Origin: an uncultured beta proteobacterium
GTDB taxonomy: Bacteria > Pseudomonadota > Gammaproteobacteria > Burkholderiales > Burkholderiaceae_C
DNA: 32,823 nt
Assembly: GCA_903894475.1 (NCBI GenBank)
Contig: CAITQH010000141.1
Location: 1-32,823, forward strand
Reading direction: 5' to 3'
Each line of letters begins with the position of its first letter. The first letter of the stretch is position 1. Position numbers and translations under genes: made by a program. Positions 9,002 through 18,241 of this stretch are shown one piece after another. The notes beneath the pieces are model-generated. The model was not told the DNA's origin. It saw only the letters and a program-made list of their open reading frames with translations, and did not search any database.

Positions 9002-10374
9002 GCGCGCACTCCGATGCGCCAGAACTTGCGCTGGGCCACTTCGGACGCGATCGTGCCAAGCACCGGCAGATCCAGCGCCTCAGCCAGATCTTGTGCCGAG
9101 CGCACCCGGCGGTTGGATAGTTCCAGCATGAATGCCAGCCCGACCCCAAGCAGTGTCCCCAAAAAAATGGAAACCAGCACGTTGAGGAGAACTCGGGGCT
9201 TGGACGGCTCAAGAGGCACCGATGCCGGGTTGAGGACACCAATATTGGTCTGGTTGGTCTGGCTCTCGATATTGGTTTGCGAGGCGCGCTGGCTTACCAG
9301 TTCAAAGGCGCGTTGGGCCGATTCAATGTCGCGGCGCAGCACGTTGAGCTCATTGCGCTGCTGGTTCAAAATCAGCACGCGTGCCTTTTGAGCGCCCAGC
9401 GCACTTTGCAACTGCTGCTCGCGTTGCTTGCTGATCAGATAGGTGGTTTCGATGGAGCTGGCAATCTTGCGGGTTTCTGTCTCAAGCTGGGTTCTGAGGC
9501 TGCTCAGCTCGGCCTCGGTGCGCTGGGTCTGTGGGTGATTCTTGCCCAGGTTGATGCTGCTTTCGGTCAGCTTCGCTTCGAGCCGGGCAATGTCCGCTTT
9601 CAGGCCGTTGATCAGCGGGCTTTGCATCACTTCAGCCAGCGTGTCAGTCTTGGTGTTCTGGCGTTTGCTCTGGCTGTCGGTGGTTTGGCCTTGTATGCCG
9701 GTGAGCTGGCTGGAGGTTTCATTGAGTTTGGCGGTTTCAAAATCAAGCCTCTCATCAGTGGAGGTAATGCCATTTGCTTGCTGATAATCAGACAAGGCTT
9801 GCTGGGCTTTTTCCAACTTGTCACGCGCCGCCTTGGTTTGAGCTTCAAAAAAGGTGGCGTACTGGCGAGCGGGGGCCAGCCGCAGTTCCAGATTGACATT
9901 CATATAAGCCTGCGCGTAGGCGTTGGCCACTGCGGCGGCAAAGTCGGGGTCGGTTCCGGTGTAATTGATGTTGATGACGTTGCTCTCGCGCGAGGGCTTG
10001 ACGTCCAGATTCTTCTGCAGCAAATTAGCCAGCCAGTCAATCAGCTGGCCCTTGCCTTTGGTCGCCGTGCGCCACTGCTGCTGGATCGCGGCGCTGCTCT
10101 CCATGCGCAGAACCTTGACGACATCCTTGGCGACGCGATCACTGTTGATGATGTCGATTTGAGTTGCCATATAGCCGGGAGCCATCATGCCCTGCAGCAG
10201 CATCCCGCTGACAGCGTCGGGTGACTTGACGTCCACCAACATCGCGGCGCTGGCGGTATATTGCCTGGGCAACATCAGGCTGACGATCAAGGTGGTGGCC
10301 ACCGTTACCAACAAAGCCAGCAGCGCTACCTGGTAGCGGGCGCGCAGGATGAGGAGAAATTGCTGGATCGTCAA
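8998..10374 (-). CDS. epsF: Polysaccharide copolymerase / chain-length determinant EpsF (Wzz type)
   Basis: The 458-residue protein has an N-terminal membrane helix (about residues 15-35), a Wzz domain (about 35-110), a long periplasmic region rich in Gln, Glu, Ala and Lys that is expected to form coiled coils (about 150-370), and a second membrane helix near 400-420. This is the layout of chain-length determinants, which couple the Wzy polymerase to outer membrane export. The start is unusual: a TTG at 10374 overlapping the epsE stop (TTGA). The following residues TIQQFLLILRARY match the usual EpsF N-terminus, which supports this start. It is translationally coupled on both sides. Confidence 0.88.
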   Translation of the reverse strand: MTIQQFLLILRARYQVALLALLVTVATTLIVSLMLPRQYTASAAMLVDVKSPDAVSGMLLQGMMAPGYMATQIDIINSDRVAKDVVKVLRMESSAAIQQQWRTATKGKGQLIDWLANLLQKNLDVKPSRESNVININYTGTDPDFAAAVANAYAQAYMNVNLELRLAPARQYATFFEAQTKAARDKLEKAQQALSDYQQANGITSTDERLDFETAKLNETSSQLTGIQGQTTDSQSKRQNTKTDTLAEVMQSPLINGLKADIARLEAKLTESSINLGKNHPQTQRTEAELSSLRTQLETETRKIASSIETTYLISKQREQQLQSALGAQKARVLILNQQRNELNVLRRDIESAQRAFELVSQRASQTNIESQTNQTNIGVLNPASVPLEPSKPRVLLNVLVSIFLGTLLGVGLAFMLELSNRRVRSAQDLAEALDLPVLGTIASEVAQRKFWRIGVRA

Positions 10375-11207
10375 AATAGGCTCTCTTTGACATAGATAAC
10401 ATCATTGGGCAGCACGGCGTCGGTCAGCAGGGGTTCGATCAGTTGGACACTTCCATCCGCCCCCTTGCGATGAAGACGCAGGCGCCTTTCACTGCCACGG
10501 GCGGTTGGCCCCCCACCTTGCGCCAGCGCCTGCATCATGGTCATGTCGCGCTCGATCCGGTACGCGCCAGACCGTTGTGCTTCGCCGTAAATATAGAAAA
10601 CCGGCGCACGGTGCACATAAATGCTGTCGCCGCCTTGCAGCACGATGTTGTCTTGTAACTTGTCGTCCAGAAAGATCGAAGGAATGTCAATTTTCTTGCG
10701 AAACAACTTGCCGTCGCGCATGCCTACAACGATGGCAATATCATCACCATTGACCGTCGCCCCACCCGCATTGGCCAGCATGTCGCTCAGTCGGGTGTTG
10801 GCAATTTCCAACGGAAAGCGCCCGGGGCGATTGACCTGCCCCAAGACCGAAACCTGGTTGCCACGGATCTGAAGGAGAACGATGTTGACCTGTGGGTTCT
10901 GGATAAAACCACCGGTTTGCAGAGCGCTGGCGATTTTCTTTTCAGCGACTGCAATCGACAGTCCACCGAGTTCGATAGCGCCAATCAGTGGGTAGGTGAT
11001 GGAGCCATTTTCAGAGACACGGGTTTCAATGGTGAGGTCCGGGTTCTGAAAGACTTGAATCTTGATGGCGTCGCCAGCGCCTAGTGGGTAGTCCGTATTT
11101 TGGGCGTGCACCGCAGCACCCATCAGCATGATCGCCGCAAGCAAGATGCGGGGCAGTCGTATTAGTCGCTTTATCAAGTGGCGTGAGGCCGGAAATTGAG
11201 TGCTCAT
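10371..11207 (-). CDS. epsE: Polysaccharide export protein EpsE (Wza/SLBB family)
   Basis: The 278-residue protein begins with a signal peptide (hydrophobic core LLAAIMLMGA, cleavage likely after AVHA near residue 35). It continues with a polysaccharide-export domain (DYPLGAGDAIKIQVFQNP onward, about 39-120) and two SLBB-type beta-grasp segments (about 120-200 and 205-270). There is no lipobox cysteine, unlike Wza. It should form the periplasmic or outer membrane export channel that receives polymer from EpsF. It starts 24 bases after epsD and ends in a four-base overlap with epsF. Confidence 0.88.
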   Translation of the reverse strand: MSTQFPASRHLIKRLIRLPRILLAAIMLMGAAVHAQNTDYPLGAGDAIKIQVFQNPDLTIETRVSENGSITYPLIGAIELGGLSIAVAEKKIASALQTGGFIQNPQVNIVLLQIRGNQVSVLGQVNRPGRFPLEIANTRLSDMLANAGGATVNGDDIAIVVGMRDGKLFRKKIDIPSIFLDDKLQDNIVLQGGDSIYVHRAPVFYIYGEAQRSGAYRIERDMTMMQALAQGGGPTARGSERRLRLHRKGADGSVQLIEPLLTDAVLPNDVIYVKESLF

Positions 11208-11231
11208 AGGGTTGTGACTGCCAAGTTTGCG

Positions 11232-12203
11232 CTATTTAAGCCCAGCCACACCTTTTTCGATCGCCGAAGCATTGTCTGGCGCCGCGAAGCTTGGAACGGG
11301 CTCTGGCACGACCGCTGGCGGGGCAGTCGCAGTGCCGCCCGCCTTGGCAAATTCACCCATGTAAGTGATCTTGGCTGCAGCGCGCAGTTGTTTGATATTG
11401 GTGGTCACGGCCTCACTTGCGCGCTGGTTGGTCAGGAACTGCTCGATGCGGGGCAGAGCAGCGGCCTCAGCCACTGGGGACGATTGTGACGACGCTACGC
11501 GAACCACGGTGATGGTCTGAGGGGACTCCAGAAGGATACTCTGACCATCCTTGAGTGCATGGATTTGAGTCAAGCGTTCCAGTGGAATCTGCTCCGCCGC
11601 GCGGGTCGCGCTGCCGCCATCAAACTTGACGCCTTTGCTTTTGAGCCAGTTAGCTACTTCCACGATGGGTTTGCCAGCCGCTACCATTGCGCGCAGTTGA
11701 TCGGCCAAGCCCGGGGCGGTCGGCGTCACAATTTCCTGCACATTGAAAATGCGACGTTCTGAAAACAAGGCCGGATGCTCGGCGTAGTACTTCTTTACCT
11801 CTTGGGCGTTGGGTTTGGGCACGTTGGCAGCCACTTTTTGCATGTAGGCGCGCGCCAGAATGTCGCGCCGGGCAGCTTCAATTTGTGCCACCACCTCGGG
11901 TGAGCGGTGCAGTTTGTCGTCGGTGGCTTGCTCTACGGCCAGTTGCTGGTCGATGAGCTTTTCGAGCACTTCGCGGCTCATTGCCTGCACCGCTGCGGGC
12001 GACGCGCCAGCACTGCTGCTGCGACTCAGCACCTGGTTGATCTGATGCACAGAAATTTCTTCCGAGCCCACTTTGGCGGCCACCTGGGTGGCCGCCTTCT
12101 TGTCGTCTTTGTTGCCGCAGGCCGTCAAACCAAGGACCAGCGCCGCGCTCAAAATAACGTGCATGAAGCGGGGCCTGGAATAACGAAGTTGTGAAGTGGT
12201 CAT
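11232..12203 (-). CDS. epsD: EpsD-family peptidyl-prolyl cis-trans isomerase lipoprotein
   Basis: The 323-residue protein has a lipoprotein signal with lipobox LTAC (C29), followed by a SurA-like N-terminal helical chaperone region (about residues 40-150) and a parvulin-type PPIase domain (about 150-245). The C-terminal tail is rich in Pro and Ala. It is expected to sit in the periplasm, anchored to a membrane, helping outer membrane EPS components (for example EpsL) fold. It starts 11 bases after the epsL stop and is followed by epsE. Confidence 0.85.
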   Translation of the reverse strand: MTTSQLRYSRPRFMHVILSAALVLGLTACGNKDDKKAATQVAAKVGSEEISVHQINQVLSRSSSAGASPAAVQAMSREVLEKLIDQQLAVEQATDDKLHRSPEVVAQIEAARRDILARAYMQKVAANVPKPNAQEVKKYYAEHPALFSERRIFNVQEIVTPTAPGLADQLRAMVAAGKPIVEVANWLKSKGVKFDGGSATRAAEQIPLERLTQIHALKDGQSILLESPQTITVVRVASSQSSPVAEAAALPRIEQFLTNQRASEAVTTNIKQLRAAAKITYMGEFAKAGGTATAPPAVVPEPVPSFAAPDNASAIEKGVAGLK

Positions 12204-12214
12204 GGTGCTAAAAA

Positions 12215-13423
12215 TCAGTAACTGAATTGGGCTGAAACAGTGGCCATTTTGCCCTCATAGTCCAAGCCTGCCAAGTTGGATCTTCGGGCGGCATTTTCCA
12301 ACGACGTGCTAATGGTAAGGTGTTGGTAGGGTTGCCAGTCAAAAGTCAGGCTGGCAGCACTGGTGGTGTCGCTGCGCGGCGTGGCAAGTGCTCCGAACGG
12401 CGAACCCAGGTAGTCGGTTTGTGCCACCTCGTAACGCGCCCGGACTACCGCTTTCGGACTCAGTTGCCAAACCGGCCCCAATGATAAGCGAGCGGTCTGG
12501 CTGTAGTTGGACGTGCTGGTCTGGTAACTGGCAAGTTCGCGCGCCCAACTTGCTACCAGCGCTGACTTGCCGCTGAGGCTCCAGTTCAAATTGACGCCGG
12601 CGTTGCGGCCACCGTAGTCGCGCTGCGCGTAGTGTGGATGCGTGCGGCTGATCTGGTTGGTGTAAAGCTCTGCGACACTCTTGCCGCTGGCGATCCAGCG
12701 CAGCCTGAGTTCGCTGTCGATTTGCCCGAAGCCATCGTCATACAGGCCCGCTGGCGACAGCGCAAGGTCGATGTAGCTGCCGTTGGCGCTGCGAAGGGTA
12801 TAGCTGACAGTGCTGCCTGAGCCGGCGTTGTAGCGCAGGCCCAGGTCCGCAGACTGCTCCCGGTAGTCGCCTTCTGCGGTCAGGGCCTGCTGGTTGGTTT
12901 GACTTGCTCGCGACACCCCGGCGACCACACTCCAACTGCCATCCAGGTCATAAACGGCATCCAGACGGCTGCTGCTGTTGGTACGCAGATTCTGCAAGCC
13001 GAAGCCCTGGTAGTCGGCAAAGCTGTTGATGGTCTCCTGGCGCTGGCTGCCCAGATTGCCTCGCAAGGAGGGCGTCAGCGCCCAGCGCCAGGCAGCGCTG
13101 TAATTATGCGCAACGTAGCTCAAGTAACCGAAGTTCTGATAGCGGAAGTTGGTCAGGCTGGCCGACAGCTCAAACTTTTGCAGGCTCAGGGTCGTGCTGA
13201 AACTGAGGCTCAGTGAATTGATGTCGATTCTTTCTGCCGCGCTGGCTGTGCCCAACAGTGCATCAAGGTTGGCATCTGCGGGCAGCCGAAACAGGTTGTT
13301 GTCAAAGCGCAACGACGATTCAACTTTGAGTTTTAGCGTGTCTTCACCTTGTGCCCGAACCGTGGCGGTACAAAACATCAACAGCACGGCCAGACTTACC
13401 CAGTAGCGGCGCCGCAGCCCCAT
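12215..13423 (-). CDS. epsL: Outer membrane beta-barrel protein EpsL
   Basis: The protein has a signal peptide (hydrophobic core LAVLLMFCTATV, cleavage likely after VRA) and then about 375 residues of alternating amphipathic strands with frequent aromatic ends. It terminates in VSAQFSY, a C-terminal Phe/Tyr signature of outer membrane barrels. This matches the EpsL proteins of exosortase-B-linked EPS loci, probably part of the outer membrane secretion step. The ATG at 13423 is chosen. A TTG two codons upstream (13429) overlaps the epsB stop as TTGA, like the epsF start, and cannot be excluded. Confidence 0.83.
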   Translation of the reverse strand: MGLRRRYWVSLAVLLMFCTATVRAQGEDTLKLKVESSLRFDNNLFRLPADANLDALLGTASAAERIDINSLSLSFSTTLSLQKFELSASLTNFRYQNFGYLSYVAHNYSAAWRWALTPSLRGNLGSQRQETINSFADYQGFGLQNLRTNSSSRLDAVYDLDGSWSVVAGVSRASQTNQQALTAEGDYREQSADLGLRYNAGSGSTVSYTLRSANGSYIDLALSPAGLYDDGFGQIDSELRLRWIASGKSVAELYTNQISRTHPHYAQRDYGGRNAGVNLNWSLSGKSALVASWARELASYQTSTSNYSQTARLSLGPVWQLSPKAVVRARYEVAQTDYLGSPFGALATPRSDTTSAASLTFDWQPYQHLTISTSLENAARRSNLAGLDYEGKMATVSAQFSY

Positions 13424-13425
13424 GG

Positions 13426-14847
13426 TCAATAGGCCTTTTGGTCTTTGATGACAAGGCTAATGGTCTTGAAAATAATGTACAGGTCAAGCCGGACGGACCA
13501 GTTGCGCAGGTAGTCAAGGTCAAAGTCGATGCGGCTCTGCATCTTGTCGAGCGTATTGGTTTCGCCTCTGAATCCATTGACTTGAGCCCAACCGGTGATG
13601 CCTGGCTTGACCTTGTGTCGCACCATATAGCCCTTGATCAGTTTGCGATAAAGCTCGTTGTGGGCTAGGGCATGCGGTCGCGGGCCTACGATGCTCATGC
13701 GCCCCTGCAGCACGTTGATGAATTGAGGTAGCTCGTCGCACGAAGTGCGTCTCAACAATGCACCCAGTGGTGTGATACGAGCGTCATTTTGAGTTGCCTG
13801 CGCAATGTTGGCGCCGTCCTCAGTGACGGTCATGGAACGAAACTTATAGACCACAATTTCGGTGCCGTCCAGACCACAGCGGCGCTGCTTGAAGATGACG
13901 GGGCCCGGGGAACCGGTCTTGACAGCCACAGCAATGATGATCAGCAGCGGGGTGATCAGGATCAGGATCAGCGTTGCCAGGACGATGTCGCTAAGGCGTT
14001 TGATGGCACCGTCCGATCCATTGAAGGGTGTGTCGCAAACCGAGATCACAGGCATGCCACAGACCGAATCAGGGTGCGCCTGGATCAGGTCCGTAACAAA
14101 CATGTCCGGCACAAAATAGATCGACGTCGTCGAGTCCTTGAGCTCGTCCAGAATATGCAGAATGCGTGGCTGCGAGGCCATCGGTAGCGACAGGTAAATG
14201 ATTTGAATTCGCTCGCTCTGGACCAGCGCAAGAAGCTGGGCCTGCGTCCCCAGCAACCGGTAAACCGAGCTGTTGTTCAGGCGCGTGGCCTGACGATCGT
14301 CGACAAAGCCAACCAGTTCGGTTCTGGTGTAGCGAGCCTGACTCATCCTGGATGCCAGTGCCAGCCCCTGCTCGTTCATGCCAACAATAATGGCCCGCTG
14401 CTTCGGACCCTGCAGTCTGAGCAGCGTCGGCGCTGCTGCGCGCAGTGCAAGGCAGGCGCCAAGTTTGCTTAGCGGCGCAACCCACAACCAAGCATATAAA
14501 ATTTTCTTTGAAAACTCGTGGATGTAGCCTGAGGCAATACCAATAAACAATAACAAGCCAGCGACCCAGGCCCAGGTGACAGCAATACTGATGCACACTG
14601 AAAGGATGGAAGACTGCAGCCTGACCTGACCGGGAAAGGTCAGGGCGAACATCAGTGCACCCAGGATAATGAAGGAGGCATGAACCTGGCCCTCAAAATA
14701 GTAGGCCAGTCCCCATAAGGAAAAAACCAATGCGCTGGGGCCGACCGTTAGTTCAAAAACGCTCAGCAGGTTGTCTTGACCCAGAGAAGCTGGTTGGGAT
14801 CGATTGCTGAATGATGCGGCCGAATCGCTCGCCGGGGCATTAGCCAT
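13426..14847 (-). CDS. epsB: Undecaprenyl-phosphate sugar phosphotransferase EpsB (initiating transferase)
   Basis: The 473-residue protein has four to five N-terminal membrane helices, a central Rossmann-like CoA-binding segment (AIIVGMNEQGLAL, about residues 151-163), another membrane helix near 290-310, and a C-terminal bacterial sugar transferase domain. That domain shows the signature blocks KRLSDIVLA, VIFKQRRCG, VYKFRSMTV, RRTSCDELPQ, GPRPHA and KPGITGWAQVNG. It transfers a sugar-1-phosphate to undecaprenyl phosphate and so starts the Eps repeat unit. It overlaps epsA by eight bases upstream. Confidence 0.92.
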   Translation of the reverse strand: MANAPASDSAASFSNRSQPASLGQDNLLSVFELTVGPSALVFSLWGLAYYFEGQVHASFIILGALMFALTFPGQVRLQSSILSVCISIAVTWAWVAGLLLFIGIASGYIHEFSKKILYAWLWVAPLSKLGACLALRAAAPTLLRLQGPKQRAIIVGMNEQGLALASRMSQARYTRTELVGFVDDRQATRLNNSSVYRLLGTQAQLLALVQSERIQIIYLSLPMASQPRILHILDELKDSTTSIYFVPDMFVTDLIQAHPDSVCGMPVISVCDTPFNGSDGAIKRLSDIVLATLILILITPLLIIIAVAVKTGSPGPVIFKQRRCGLDGTEIVVYKFRSMTVTEDGANIAQATQNDARITPLGALLRRTSCDELPQFINVLQGRMSIVGPRPHALAHNELYRKLIKGYMVRHKVKPGITGWAQVNGFRGETNTLDKMQSRIDFDLDYLRNWSVRLDLYIIFKTISLVIKDQKAY

Positions 14848-15637
14848 TGCTCACCATGACCTTGAACCGGCCAACCGCCTGGGCTCGGTTACTCACATCC
14901 ATTTTCTTGAAGATGCGCTGCATGTGATTCTTTACCGTAAATTCACTTATCTTCAGAATTTTTCCGATTTCCGGATTGGTTTTTCCAAGGGCGACCCATT
15001 GTAGGATCTCAATCTCGCGCCCGGACAGGCCGCGATTTTGCAACAAGTCATAGATAAGCGGCGAAGGGATGACAGCGCCAGCCTGGCCTTGATGGGGCAG
15101 CAGCTCAACCTGGCGCAACGCTATGTCGATATACGGCAAGGCCATGGTCATGACTTCATGTTCGCACTCATTGAAGCATTCCTTGACCCGCAAGGAGACG
15201 TACAAACAGTCATAACTGTCTCTCTTGTCACTGATGCCATGGGCCATCGCATACTGCATTGTTCGCATTGCATCGCCCAGCGCTGTGGTCCGCTCGCTTC
15301 CTTCGATCGCAAAACCATCGCATCCAGCCACCGTGGCAATCGGCTTGCTGCCAGACTCGATCCAGCGATTGAAGAGCCCCATCAGCAATGGCTTCATGAC
15401 TTGCTGATCGGTGCTCAAGGAACGCACGCCGTCGAGGGCGGAAATGATGTCGTAGTGAATCGCGCCGCTGTAAAAGTCCCCCCAGCTTGCGATCATGATG
15501 TCGTGTGGTAAATACTGCTGCATTTCGCCTTGCAACCAGGCGAACACTTCAAAGTGGCTGCGCGCTTCCACCGAGCGGGCGACGACGCGCTGAAAGCGCT
15601 GGAGTTCCTCAGGCGAGAGTGAATGCCCCATGGTCAT
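14840..15637 (-). CDS. epsA: LuxR-family transcriptional regulator EpsA
   Basis: The 265-residue protein has an N-terminal effector-like domain without a recognised signature and a C-terminal LuxR/GerE helix-turn-helix (about residues 200-260: LSGREIEILQWVALGKTNPE, then ISEFTVKNHMQRIFKKM). EpsA-type regulators accompany XrtB EPS loci and are presumed to control them. There is no phospho-acceptor receiver domain. In this locus the gene is not at the head of a transcript: its ATG overlaps the stop of the AlgJ-like gene by four bases (ATGA), so it appears coupled to the upstream bcs/acyltransferase block. Confidence 0.87.
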   Translation of the reverse strand: MTMGHSLSPEELQRFQRVVARSVEARSHFEVFAWLQGEMQQYLPHDIMIASWGDFYSGAIHYDIISALDGVRSLSTDQQVMKPLLMGLFNRWIESGSKPIATVAGCDGFAIEGSERTTALGDAMRTMQYAMAHGISDKRDSYDCLYVSLRVKECFNECEHEVMTMALPYIDIALRQVELLPHQGQAGAVIPSPLIYDLLQNRGLSGREIEILQWVALGKTNPEIGKILKISEFTVKNHMQRIFKKMDVSNRAQAVGRFKVMVSNG

Positions 15638-16812
15638 TGATCAGCGTGCATTGAATTGTTGGAAACGGCTTCTACAACGGCATCCTTCATTCTAGGAGAA
15701 CGCAACTTCACGGTTTCAAGCCGTCTTGGTTCGTCGTCGAGCTTGCGCCAGAGGAAGCGCTCAGGCATCTCCCACACCAACACTTTCGGTTTGTTTGACC
15801 GGAAGGACTCCTCGTTCAGATACAGCGTCGTTGCCTGCAGAAAGCCACCACCGTCTTTTGCCGCGTTCAACACTTTGGCTGAGAGAACTTGTTCCAGATA
15901 GCCGACAAAATTGGCGCGCAGGGAATAGGAGGTACCTGTCAACACGACCGGTACGGCGCTGTCGCCAAACAGTCCTGTGTTTTCCGCACTGCGTTGCTGG
16001 GTCACGGCAGGCGTTTCTGTATCTGGCAGCAGGCCCAGCACTTTTGGCGTGCCGCCAGGCCCCATCAACCTGATCAGGTCGCCCGGTCGCTCAATCGGTG
16101 TGCCTCTGATGCTACTGAAACTGGTCTTTTCGAGTTCCAGTCCCAACCGCTTGATAGTCGACCCAAGCGCCTCAGCGGCCACTTCGGCGCCGCTCTGGTT
16201 CCAGTGTGTGTCGGTGCGGTAATAGACTTCGCCCCGCGCGGCCGCCTGGGCCAGTGGCGGCAACAGGCCGACCGTGGTGACGCCCTGCTTTTGAAAGGCA
16301 TCGATCGCATCGGCGTAGCGAGAGCTGTTGTGGTCTGGGTAATAGCCGTTTGCCAACTTGCTTGAATAGACCCGGGCCTTGTCGGGCACCAGGGCCACAA
16401 TCAGCTTGACGCCCTGGCTCTCCGGGCTGCGTGACGCAGCGCCAAGCAGTTCCGCCCGGCTGCCGTTAGCGTCAAAGCGCAATTCTTCAGTCAGAAACAA
16501 CCAGCCGTCCTTGCCGGTTCGCACTTGTTCGCCGCCGCTGCCAGTGAGCAGGTAGCGCAGGCTGTTGGCCGCGCCAATCAGGGCACTGCGTGCCGGCAGC
16601 TTTTGCTCCAGTTGCTTTTCAAGTGCGCTGGTGCTGCGGCCTTCGCGGAAGTCCGTCCAACTGCGCGAAAAGTCCAGACCGGCCGGATCTACAGCCGCGC
16701 CCGTAATTTGCCGGGCACCTGCCACCATGACGCCTGTTAACGTCAGCGCTGCGATGGCGCCGAAGCGGGACAGTATTGTTGCTTGATTGGCGGGTAAGGC
16801 GCCTTTGGGCAT
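15634..16812 (-). CDS. AlgJ/AlgX-like SGNH O-acetylation protein
   Basis: Starting at the ATG at 16812 the protein is 392 residues, with one N-terminal membrane anchor (about 17-32) and an extracytoplasmic SGNH-hydrolase-like domain. The catalytic pieces of the AlgJ/AlgX family are present: DxH as D201 and H203 in YRTDTHWNQSG, and the nucleophile Ser295 in LTGTSYS. Such proteins O-acetylate polysaccharide in the periplasm, using acyl groups passed across the membrane by an MBOAT protein. The MBOAT gene just upstream is broken, so this protein may lack its native donor. The frame stays open further upstream to 17055, but that stretch is the remnant of the MBOAT C-terminus. It ends in an ATGA overlap with epsA. 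Confidence 0.82.
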   Translation of the reverse strand: MPKGALPANQATILSRFGAIAALTLTGVMVAGARQITGAAVDPAGLDFSRSWTDFREGRSTSALEKQLEQKLPARSALIGAANSLRYLLTGSGGEQVRTGKDGWLFLTEELRFDANGSRAELLGAASRSPESQGVKLIVALVPDKARVYSSKLANGYYPDHNSSRYADAIDAFQKQGVTTVGLLPPLAQAAARGEVYYRTDTHWNQSGAEVAAEALGSTIKRLGLELEKTSFSSIRGTPIERPGDLIRLMGPGGTPKVLGLLPDTETPAVTQQRSAENTGLFGDSAVPVVLTGTSYSLRANFVGYLEQVLSAKVLNAAKDGGGFLQATTLYLNEESFRSNKPKVLVWEMPERFLWRKLDDEPRRLETVKLRSPRMKDAVVEAVSNNSMHADQ

Positions 16813-16819
16813 CTCGAGC

Positions 16820-17455
16820 CTAGAACTGAAAATACAGGAAGGGCGTGAAGGACTGTGCCGACAGCGTTGCCACCGCCCACAAGGACCAAGGCGGCAGCAG
16901 CAGCGCAGGTAACTGCCATGCTGGCGTTTAAGCGAGGGCATGGCATAGTCCAGCACCAACCCAAACGCCAGGACCATCAACCGATCTGGCGTCACCTGCC
17001 AGGCAACCGGGGGACTGAAACCGACGCGGTGCAGGCCCAGCATGCCCTCGAACATGCGCGCAGCGCCAGCCAGATTGGTGGCCCGGAAGAGGACCCAGCA
17101 CGCGGGTGAATTCCATGGCGTTGAATCCCATCGCGTTCAAGGCCACATTGACGCTGTCAATACCGAAGTTGGCGTACTTGAAATAGCCCAGGGCCAGCAG
17201 GTTCCAGGTCACACCGGCCGTCGGCAAACGATGCCGGCTTGCTTGCTCGCTGCTCGCACCAATGGCCAGTGCAAAAGCGTAGCTGACGCCGGTGACGCCC
17301 ACCAGCAAGGCCAGAAAATCTGGTCGCCACCAAGCGTAAAAAGCCCAACTGAAGCTCAGAATCAGTGCCGATTTGGCGCGCCAGGGGGTCAGGTAATAGC
17401 AGGCAAGAAAGAGCGGGAGAAAGGCGAACAGGAAGATGTTTGAGCCAAAAATCAT
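16820..17455 (-). pseudogene. MBOAT-family O-acyltransferase (AlgI-like), internally deleted and frameshifted
   Basis: Three pieces of one MBOAT protein lie in different frames. From the ATG at 17455 the N-terminal ~118 residues are normal (GSNIFLFAFLPLFLACYYLT, then SFSWAFYAWWRP, and GYFKYANFGIDSVN) and stop just before the region that holds the active-site histidine. The sequence then jumps into another frame reading CWVLFRATNLAGAARMFEGM, the conserved near-C-terminal MBOAT segment. After DYAMPSLKRQH (near 16925) the frame changes again to WQLPALLLPPWSLWAVATLS and the canonical end SFTPFLYFQF-stop at 16820. AlgI proteins are about 480 residues; roughly 280-300 are absent here. It cannot encode a working acyltransferase. 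Confidence 0.85.
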
Positions 17456-17473
17456 ATTTCAGCCACTGCAAAC

Positions 17474-18223
17474 TCATTGTTCGATGCTGTCGAGCAACCA
17501 ATCGGCCACGCTCTGAATGTCCAGGCTCGCCTTGCAGTTGGGTTCATATTGGAGCACCGGTCGCTCAAAGCCAAGAGCCTGTGACACGCGCGGGTCTTTG
17601 TGAACAGCAATCGGCACCATTTGATTGGCGTAGCTGGCGTATAGGGATGAGCGCACCTGATGGCCCAGTTTGTTGTGAACTGGCATTTGGTTGATCAACA
17701 GGTTGAAGCCAAAAAAATCAGTACGGCCAGCAGTGTATTGGTCCACCAGCGAGGTGATCTTGGGAATGGTGGCGTAGGACGCTGCATCGGCAAGTACGAC
17801 GACCACCGCGCGGTTCGCGGCGACCAGAGCTTGCTGCAGATAGGCCGTAGGACCGGGTGGTGTGTCTAGTATGACGAAATCAAAAGAGCCCGGATTGAGT
17901 GAGTCAATCCCATCAGAGACCCAAGCTGGATACTTTTTGAGTTCAAGCTCAAAGTCCGCGAGCTCGGAATCGGTGATTCTGCCAAAAGGGATAAATTGAA
18001 TTCCAAAGGGGCTGTCAAAAATCGAACTATGCGATATCCCTTCCCGCGTCAGTCCGGCGATTTCTTCCGGGTTCATTCCCAGGTGGAGGCGTTGCGCATT
18101 CTGCGGATCAAGGTCGATCAGCAGCACGCGCTTGTTGCGTAATGCCAGCGCCACCGCGACGTTGACCGCCAGAGTGGTTTTGCCAACTCCGCCTTTGCCT
18201 GAAATGAATGCGATAACCTGCAT
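17474..18223 (-). CDS. ParA/MinD-type ATPase, second BcsQ-like protein
   Basis: The 249-residue protein has a deviant Walker A motif GKGGVGKTT (residues 9-17), the DLDPQNA segment (about 38-44) and Walker B VILDTPPG. It lines up along its whole length with the BcsQ at 23122-23886: both have the LDPQNA..H/L.LG, P.W..D, ADA(G)SYATIP and QPVL.Y(D/E)P segments. BcsQ is a MinD-like ATPase that in E. coli helps localise cellulose secretion at the membrane. A second copy at the far end of one bcs cluster is unusual. It starts 18 bases after the small TPR gene and is followed 18 bases later by the broken MBOAT gene. Confidence 0.82.
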   Translation of the reverse strand: MQVIAFISGKGGVGKTTLAVNVAVALALRNKRVLLIDLDPQNAQRLHLGMNPEEIAGLTREGISHSSIFDSPFGIQFIPFGRITDSELADFELELKKYPAWVSDGIDSLNPGSFDFVILDTPPGPTAYLQQALVAANRAVVVVLADAASYATIPKITSLVDQYTAGRTDFFGFNLLINQMPVHNKLGHQVRSSLYASYANQMVPIAVHKDPRVSQALGFERPVLQYEPNCKASLDIQSVADWLLDSIEQ

Positions 18224-18241
18224 GGATCGATTTGGAAGAAT

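Noticed and set aside
9277..10224. Long plus-strand open frame of 315 codons opposite epsF
   Set aside because: It lies wholly inside the well supported epsF gene on the other strand and has no domain; its length reflects codon bias of epsF.
16813..17055. N-terminal extension of the AlgJ-like protein
   Set aside because: The residues belong to the near-C-terminal part of the broken MBOAT protein; the AlgJ-like signal anchor starts at the ATG at 16812.
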